A stretch of DNA of 5,101 nt from JBGTKH01 sp041744735. Lineage in GTDB: Bacteria; Planctomycetota; Planctomycetia; Pirellulales; Pirellulaceae. Location of the stretch: assembly GCA_041744735.1 (NCBI GenBank), contig JBGTKH010000675.1:1-5101 (forward strand). The letters are read 5' to 3'. Positions 1-3,414 of this stretch are shown here, in pieces. The notes under the pieces were generated by a model, which searched no databases, was not told the origin of the DNA, and was given only the letters and a program-made list of their open reading frames with translations. The translations under genes and the position numbers were made by a program. Each line of letters opens with the position of its first letter. The first letter of the stretch is position 1.

Positions 1-1
1 A

Positions 2-334
2 AGCGTGGCCGTCAAACGGCAGGCCGTGATGGCGGTGGAAGCCGTGGAAGGCACTGACGCCTGCATCCGCCGCGCCGGCCAACTGTGCGCATCGGGCGAA
101 TTCACGGTCGTCAAAGTCGCCAAGCCGCAACAGGACATGCGTTTCGACGTACCCACGATCGGTCTCGGCACACTACAATCGATGGTCGAAGCCGGCGCCC
201 GCGTCCTGGCCGTCGAAGCCGGCAAGACGATCCTCATCGACGAGCCCGAAGTCATCGAATTCGCTAACCGCCACAACCTCACCGTCGTGGCACTCGACGA
301 AGCGTCGCTCGCGCAATTCAGCGACGCCGCATAA
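2..334 (+). CDS. lpxI: UDP-2,3-diacylglucosamine pyrophosphatase LpxI, C-terminal part (5' end outside window)
   Basis: The frame is open to the left edge, so the true start lies outside; the GTG at position 5 is only an internal codon. LpxI hydrolyses UDP-2,3-diacylglucosamine to lipid X and UMP in lipid A synthesis, replacing LpxH in bacteria that lack it. About 110 residues are visible, against roughly 270 for the whole family, and they match its C-terminal domain. The conserved blocks are, in order, AVEAVEGTDACIRRAG, VKVAKPQQDMRFDVPTIG, and AGARVLAVEAGKTILIDEPE followed by the closing helix. The QDMRFDVP stretch contains the conserved aspartates; one of them probably corresponds to the essential aspartate reported in the Caulobacter enzyme, but I cannot number it from this fragment. 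The reading frame is clean and stops with TAA. Nothing in the downstream gene suggests a shared pathway, and the 114-base gap argues against tight coupling. The family call is firm. Confidence 0.9.
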   Translation, partial: SVAVKRQAVMAVEAVEGTDACIRRAGQLCASGEFTVVKVAKPQQDMRFDVPTIGLGTLQSMVEAGARVLAVEAGKTILIDEPEVIEFANRHNLTVVALDEASLAQFSDAA

Positions 335-360
335 AAACGGGCCTTTGTAAACCGACCGCC

Positions 361-384
361 ATCTTGTGCACAGGAATCTTGTGC
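361..384 (+). repeat. Short direct repeat ATCTTGTGC x2
   Basis: ATCTTGTGC occurs exactly at 361-369 and again at 376-384, a 15-base period. The first copy runs into the 8-base palindrome TGTGCACA (365-372). The pair lies upstream of the FAD oxidoreductase start and overlaps the possible -35 element, so it could be a regulator site. With only two short copies, chance is also possible. Confidence 0.4.
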
Positions 385-394
385 GATGTACAAT
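364..394 (+). promoter_or_regulatory. Weak promoter candidate for the FAD oxidoreductase gene
   Basis: TTGTGC (364-369) could serve as a -35 element and TACAAT (389-394) as a -10 element. The 19-base spacer is longer than the usual 17, so the call is tentative. Transcription would begin near 400 and leave a leader of about 50 bases. The -35 candidate lies in the first copy of the 9-base repeat ATCTTGTGC (361-369 and 376-384). The spacer from 335 to 448 shows no gene and no clear terminator for lpxI. Confidence 0.3.
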
Positions 395-435
395 GCAGCG
401 TCCTCGGTTCGCTACTGCGCGCACAAGTCATTCTC

Positions 436-440
436 AGGAG
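436..440 (+). promoter_or_regulatory. Ribosome binding site that fixes the FAD oxidoreductase start at 449
   Basis: AGGAG ends 8 bases before the ATG at 449, which is ideal spacing. The in-frame ATG at 386 has no such site and would place 21 unsuitable residues before the signal peptide. This site therefore decides for the 449 start. Confidence 0.8.
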
Positions 441-448
441 ATACAACA

Positions 449-2545
449 ATGACTCGATGCTGGATCAAACTGCTAATCCTTCTCATGTCCTTTCCGATTC
501 AGTCGTATTTCGCGGCCGGTCAAGAGCCAACGTACGACGTAGTGATTTACGGTGGCACGTCGGCGGGTGTGGCGGCGGCGGTGCAGACGCGGCGGATGGG
601 GAAGTCGGCGGTGATTGTGGAACCGGGAAAACATCTCGGCGGGTTAACCAGCGGCGGGTTGGGCTGGACCGATAGCGGCAACAAGGAGGTGATCGGCGGC
701 ATCTCGCGCGAGTTCTATCAGCGCGTGAAGAAACACTACGACGACCCGGCCGCGTGGCTCTATCAGAAACCCGAACAGTACGATCGCTACCGAGCGAACG
801 ATGACGCCATGTGGACCTTCGAGCCGCACTTGGCAGAGAGAATCTACGAGCAGATGCTCAAAGAAGTCGACGTTCCCGTTTTCCGCAATCAACGGCTGGA
901 TCGTGCGACGGGCGTGAAGAAGGAAGGGCAGCGCGTGGTGTCGATCACGATGGAGTGCGGTCAGAAGTATCGCGGCCGCATGTTCATCGACGCGACGTAC
1001 GAAGGCGACTTGATGGCCGCGGCCGGCGTGTCGTACACCGTGGGGCGCGAGAGCAATTCTCAGTACGGCGAAACGATCAACGGCATTCAGAAGCTGCGTA
1101 ACGTGCACCTGCATCGCTTCGTGGTAAAGGTCGATCCGTATGTTGTACCGGGAGATCCGTCGAGCGGCGTGTTGCCGGGCGTTCACGGAGATGATCCGGG
1201 CGAAGATGGAGCGGGCGATCACCGCATCCAGGCATATTGCTATCGCATGTGCATGTCGAACGTGGCCGAGAATCGTGTGCCGTTTCCCAAGCCGGCGGGT
1301 TACGACGAGCAGCGATACGAACTGCTGCTGCGGAACTTCGAGGCCGGCGATCTGCGGCTGCCGTTGAAGATCGACATGATGCCCAACGGCAAAACCGACA
1401 CGAACAACAACTGTGCGTTCTCGACCGACAACATCGGCATGAACTACGACTACCCCGACGCAAGTTACGAACGGCGCGAAGAGATTCTGAAGGAGCACAC
1501 GACGTACCAGCAGGGTCTGATGTGGACGTTGTCGAATCACCCGCGCGTGCCGCAGTCGATTCGCGACCAGATGGCCAAGTGGGGGTTACCGAAAGATGAA
1601 TTCACCGACGGCGGCAACTGGCCGCACCAGCTATACGTGCGCGAGGCGCGCCGCATGGCCAGCGACTACGTGACCACGGAGCTGGATTGCCGCCGCGTGC
1701 GGGTGGCCGAAGATTCGGTCGGCATGGGCTCATACAACATGGACTCGCACAATTGCCAGCGGTACATCACGCCGGAAGGCTTCGTGCAGAACGAAGGCGA
1801 TATTCAAATCTCGCCTGGCGGCCCGTACACGATCGGCTATCACTCGATCATTCCCAAACGCGGCGAAACGGAAAACCTGCTGGTGCCCGTGTGTGTCTCG
1901 TCGTCGCATATCGCCTACGGTTCGATCCGCATGGAGCCGGTGTTCATGGTGCTGGGCCAGTCCGCCGCGACCGCAGCCGTGCTGGCGATTGACGATGACA
2001 TCACCGTTCAAAATGTCGCCTACGCAAAGCTGCGCGAGCGGATGCTGGCCGACGGGCAGGTTTTGACATGGGCGGGGGCGTCGCGTGCGGCCGCCCCGGC
2101 GCTCGACCCCGCAAAACTGGCCGGTATTGTGTTGGACGATGCCGCGTTGGAGAAAACCGGCGAGTGGCTGCCGGGCAGTTCGATCGGCGGTTTCGTGGGC
2201 ATCGCGTACTGGCATGACAACAACGAGGGCAAGGGGCAGAAATCGGCCCGCTTCTCCACGAAGCTAAAATCCGCCGGCCGCTACGAAGTCCGTTTGGCCT
2301 ACACACCCAATCCCAACCGCGCCACCAACGTGCCGGTAACGATCCATCACGCCGACGGCGAGACTAAGGTTCAAGTGAACCAACGCAGCGGCCCGCCGCT
2401 CGACAACGCATTCATTTCGCTCGGAGTCTTCAACTTCGACGGAAACAAAGAAGCGGCGATTGTAATCGCCAACGCCAACACGGACGGCCACGTCATCGTC
2501 GACGCCGTGCAACTGCTTCCCACGGACGACAAGCCACAAAAGTAA
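449..2545 (+). CDS. Secreted FAD-dependent oxidoreductase with C-terminal golvesin/Xly-like beta-sandwich domain
   Basis: This is a complete gene of 698 residues. Residues 1-24 form a signal peptide (Thr-Arg-Cys-Trp-Ile-Lys, then a Leu/Ile-rich core, then YFAAG), so the protein is probably exported. The FAD-binding Rossmann fold starts at about residue 29: DVVIYGGTSAGVAAA (30-44) is the dinucleotide loop in a GGxxxG variant, Glu58 is placed to bind the ribose, and HLGGLTSGGLGWTD (62-75) is the conserved block after it. Further family blocks are GDHRIQAYCYRMCMS, MGSYNMDSHNCQRY (426-439), and SIRMEPVFMVLGQSAATAA near 492-510. These match the FAD_oxidored family (PF12831 type), common in planctomycetes and often annotated xanthan lyase-like. 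Residues about 561-695 (VLDDAALEKTGEW to VDAVQLLP) look like the golvesin/Xly carbohydrate-binding-like domain. The substrate is unknown; a sugar or polysaccharide-linked compound is a guess from the C-terminal domain. No frameshift is seen. It may be monocistronic, since the next genes lie on the other strand. Confidence 0.88.
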   Translation: MTRCWIKLLILLMSFPIQSYFAAGQEPTYDVVIYGGTSAGVAAAVQTRRMGKSAVIVEPGKHLGGLTSGGLGWTDSGNKEVIGGISREFYQRVKKHYDDPAAWLYQKPEQYDRYRANDDAMWTFEPHLAERIYEQMLKEVDVPVFRNQRLDRATGVKKEGQRVVSITMECGQKYRGRMFIDATYEGDLMAAAGVSYTVGRESNSQYGETINGIQKLRNVHLHRFVVKVDPYVVPGDPSSGVLPGVHGDDPGEDGAGDHRIQAYCYRMCMSNVAENRVPFPKPAGYDEQRYELLLRNFEAGDLRLPLKIDMMPNGKTDTNNNCAFSTDNIGMNYDYPDASYERREEILKEHTTYQQGLMWTLSNHPRVPQSIRDQMAKWGLPKDEFTDGGNWPHQLYVREARRMASDYVTTELDCRRVRVAEDSVGMGSYNMDSHNCQRYITPEGFVQNEGDIQISPGGPYTIGYHSIIPKRGETENLLVPVCVSSSHIAYGSIRMEPVFMVLGQSAATAAVLAIDDDITVQNVAYAKLRERMLADGQVLTWAGASRAAAPALDPAKLAGIVLDDAALEKTGEWLPGSSIGGFVGIAYWHDNNEGKGQKSARFSTKLKSAGRYEVRLAYTPNPNRATNVPVTIHHADGETKVQVNQRSGPPLDNAFISLGVFNFDGNKEAAIVIANANTDGHVIVDAVQLLPTDDKPQK

Positions 2546-2572
2546 TTGCGAAAGAATCGGTGGGGCGCGATC

Positions 2573-2762
2573 TCACTTCCCAGTTACAAGGCCTCGAATG
2601 AAGGCGCACAGGCCGAGCACAACACCGGCGGATAGAAAAAGATGTAGCCGACCGCTAGGCCCACAACGAACCACACGACGGCTCCCACCATCGCAACCAT
2701 GCCGCCGATTACGCCGCTGTTGAAAAGTCGCTTCTCGAAACTGAAGACGCCATCCGGCTCAT
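2573..2762 (-). pseudogene. Small two-helix membrane protein gene, apparently frameshifted
   Basis: The ATG at 2762 has a perfect ribosome binding site, but its frame gives only MSRMASSVSRSDFSTAA before TAA at 2711-2709. A second frame, from 2763, encodes DEPDGVFSFEKRLFNSGVIG, a membrane helix (about GGMVAMVGAVVWFVVGLAVG), then YIFFYPP, and ends in unconvincing residues with TAA at 2586-2584. A third frame gives VVLGLCAFIRGLVTGK and TGA at 2575-2573, which looks like the second helix and basic tail. Reading through needs two -1 shifts, one between 2762 and about 2745 and one between about 2626 and 2614. The pieces in order resemble small planctomycete membrane proteins of about 70-100 residues with an FEKR motif and a FFYPP motif between two helices; that is from memory of the family, whose function I do not know. 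Either the gene is decaying or the assembly lost two bases. A shorter protein from the internal in-frame ATG in the first helix (38 residues) is possible but would lack the conserved N-terminus. Confidence 0.6.
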
Positions 2763-2769
2763 CGCGAGA

Positions 2770-2776
2770 CCCTCCT
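2770..2776 (-). promoter_or_regulatory. Strong ribosome binding site overlapping the stop codon of the upstream gene
   Basis: On the minus strand AGGAGGG runs from 2776 to 2770, and the GGAGG core ends 8 bases before the ATG at 2762. The TAG stop of the zinc-binding protein gene (2777-2775) overlaps it, giving TAGGAGG. This arrangement is typical of translational coupling. It is strange because the start it serves leads into a frame that stops after 17 codons. Confidence 0.7.
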
Positions 2777-3185
2777 ATTTTTTGCGGCGCAGATAGCCGG
2801 CGCTGGATTGAAGATACTTGCGGCGGCGAGAGGTGGTGGTGTCGGCGGCCTCTTGTTGCTGTCGGTCTAGATCCTCCAGGTTTGCGCGACAGAAGCGACA
2901 GCCGATGGTTTGCACGTGAAATGTGACATAGTCCAACTGCTCGGTGCTTAAGGCCCCGAGCAAAAAGCTGCCAAGCTGCTCGCGCGTGGGGCAGCTCACA
3001 CGGTGCCTGCGCCAGATCTCACCCACGGTGTGCATGCCCGCGTCGCGGCGGCCGTTGATGGCGGCCAATTGGCGGGCAAGCTGCGGTTGATTGCGCAAGG
3101 CCTTCTCGATCTCCGCCATCTCGTCGGGAGATAGCGCTTCGTCAAGATAGGCTTCCAATTCGTTTTCCGTGAACCGCCGAGACAT
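2775..3185 (-). CDS. Anti-sigma-factor-like zinc-binding protein
   Basis: The protein has 136 residues from the ATG at 3185. An ATG three codons upstream (3194) is possible, but the purine-rich GGGAAAG just before it is spaced correctly (9 bases) for 3185. Residues 65-99 hold Cys65, His90, Cys96 and Cys99 around the sequence CPTREQLGSFLLGALS, giving C-x24-H-x5-C-x2-C. This resembles the zinc-binding anti-sigma (zf-HC2) fold, whose usual spacing is H-x3-C-x2-C. Residues 9-31 (ELEAYLDEALSPDEMAEIEK and following) look like a second copy of the same helix pair without cysteines. The C-terminus is strongly basic (RRRKYLQSSAGYLRRKK) and no membrane helix is present, so the protein is probably cytoplasmic. 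A role in binding a sigma factor or another regulator is inferred from the fold; no sigma factor gene is in the window. It is divergent from the Ser/Thr kinase gene and heads a two-gene operon with the small membrane gene. Confidence 0.75.
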   Translation of the reverse strand: MSRRFTENELEAYLDEALSPDEMAEIEKALRNQPQLARQLAAINGRRDAGMHTVGEIWRRHRVSCPTREQLGSFLLGALSTEQLDYVTFHVQTIGCRFCRANLEDLDRQQQEAADTTTSRRRKYLQSSAGYLRRKK

Positions 3186-3233
3186 GCAGAACATCTTTCC
3201 CGATTTGATTTCGCGCCCCTGCTTACGCGGCGG

Positions 3234-3261
3234 GTTACAAATTTGATCGCGACGACGTCAA
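3234..3261 (-). promoter_or_regulatory. Sigma-70-like promoter for the zinc-binding protein gene
   Basis: Read on the minus strand, TTGACG (3261-3256) matches the -35 consensus at five of six positions and TGTAAC (3239-3234) matches the -10 at four of six, with a 16-base spacer. Transcription would start near 3227, leaving about 42 bases before the ATG at 3185. The -10 lies inside the GGTTACAA arm at 3233-3240, so a protein bound there would block the promoter. Confidence 0.5.
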
Positions 3262-3357
3262 CCGACCCGATTGTAACCAATAGCGGGGTGGGAAAAAAGC
3301 CCCACGCGGGTATAAAAGCTAGTCCAATGCACTCTGGAGGTTGGCCAAGAATTGGTT

Positions 3358-3363
3358 TACAAT
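3358..3363 (+). promoter_or_regulatory. Possible -10 element for the kinase gene
   Basis: TACAAT lies inside the plus-strand copy of the repeated motif, about 50 bases before the kinase start. No good -35 hexamer sits 16-18 bases upstream (3335-3340 reads TGGAGG), so the promoter would need an activator or a different sigma factor. TATAAA at 3311-3316 is an alternative -10, also without a -35 partner. The rest of the region carries a small GTGGG/CCCAC hairpin (3288-3305) and the palindrome TTGGCCAA (3341-3348). Confidence 0.25.
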
Positions 3364-3390
3364 CAGAGACTACTGGGCATCTTTTTCTGT

Positions 3391-3408
3391 TCACGTGCAT
3401 GTCACGTG
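3391..3408 (+). repeat. Tandem TCACGTG boxes, 11-base period, just before the kinase start
   Basis: TCACGTG occurs at 3391-3397 and 3402-3408, each containing the palindrome CACGTG. The 11-base period puts both on one face of the DNA helix. The second copy ends 6 bases before the kinase ATG, where a Shine-Dalgarno sequence would normally sit, and none is visible. It could be a regulator site in the leader or a structure affecting translation. Confidence 0.5.
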
Positions 3409-3414
3409 TAGGTG

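Larger units (their letters stand above)
3233..3364. repeat. Related motifs GGTT(T)ACAA(TC) in the divergent promoter region
   Basis: Three related sites occur. ATTGGTTACAATC is on the minus strand (3281-3269). ATTGGTTTACAATC is on the plus strand (3351-3364) and differs by one inserted T. GGTTACAA is on the plus strand (3233-3240) and forms an exact 8-base inverted repeat with TTGTAACC at 3271-3278. The core ATTG-N4/5-CAAT is itself a weak dyad. The sites overlap -10-like sequences on both strands, as expected for operators serving both genes. Function is inferred from position only. Confidence 0.5.

Noticed and set aside
386..448. In-frame upstream ATG at 386 for the oxidoreductase
   Set aside because: It has no ribosome binding site, overlaps the promoter candidate, and would put 21 polar residues before a clear signal peptide. 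AGGAG at 436-440 supports 449.
644..1540. Open frame of 298 codons on the minus strand, opposite the FAD oxidoreductase
   Set aside because: It lies wholly antisense to a well-supported conserved gene, its product is rich in His, Arg and Val without recognisable motifs, and such frames are common opposite GC-rich genes.
2546..2572. Terminator between the convergent oxidoreductase and small membrane genes
   Set aside because: The gap is 27 bases; only an imperfect GTGGG/CTCAC pairing is present and there is no T run, so no rho-independent terminator can be supported.
2699..2926. Plus-strand open frame of 75 codons
   Set aside because: It runs antisense to the small membrane gene and the zinc-binding gene, and its low-complexity Arg/Pro-rich product fits a shadow frame.
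3288..3305. GTGGG/CCCAC hairpin with an A-rich loop as a terminator or riboswitch
   Set aside because: The stem is only 5 base pairs, has no T tract, and lies upstream of both genes. It is too small for a known riboswitch.
2996..3400. Minus-strand open frame of 134 codons overlapping the zinc-binding protein gene in another frame
   Set aside because: It crosses the divergent promoter region and has no ribosome site; the overlapping frame carries the conserved cysteine/histidine motif instead.
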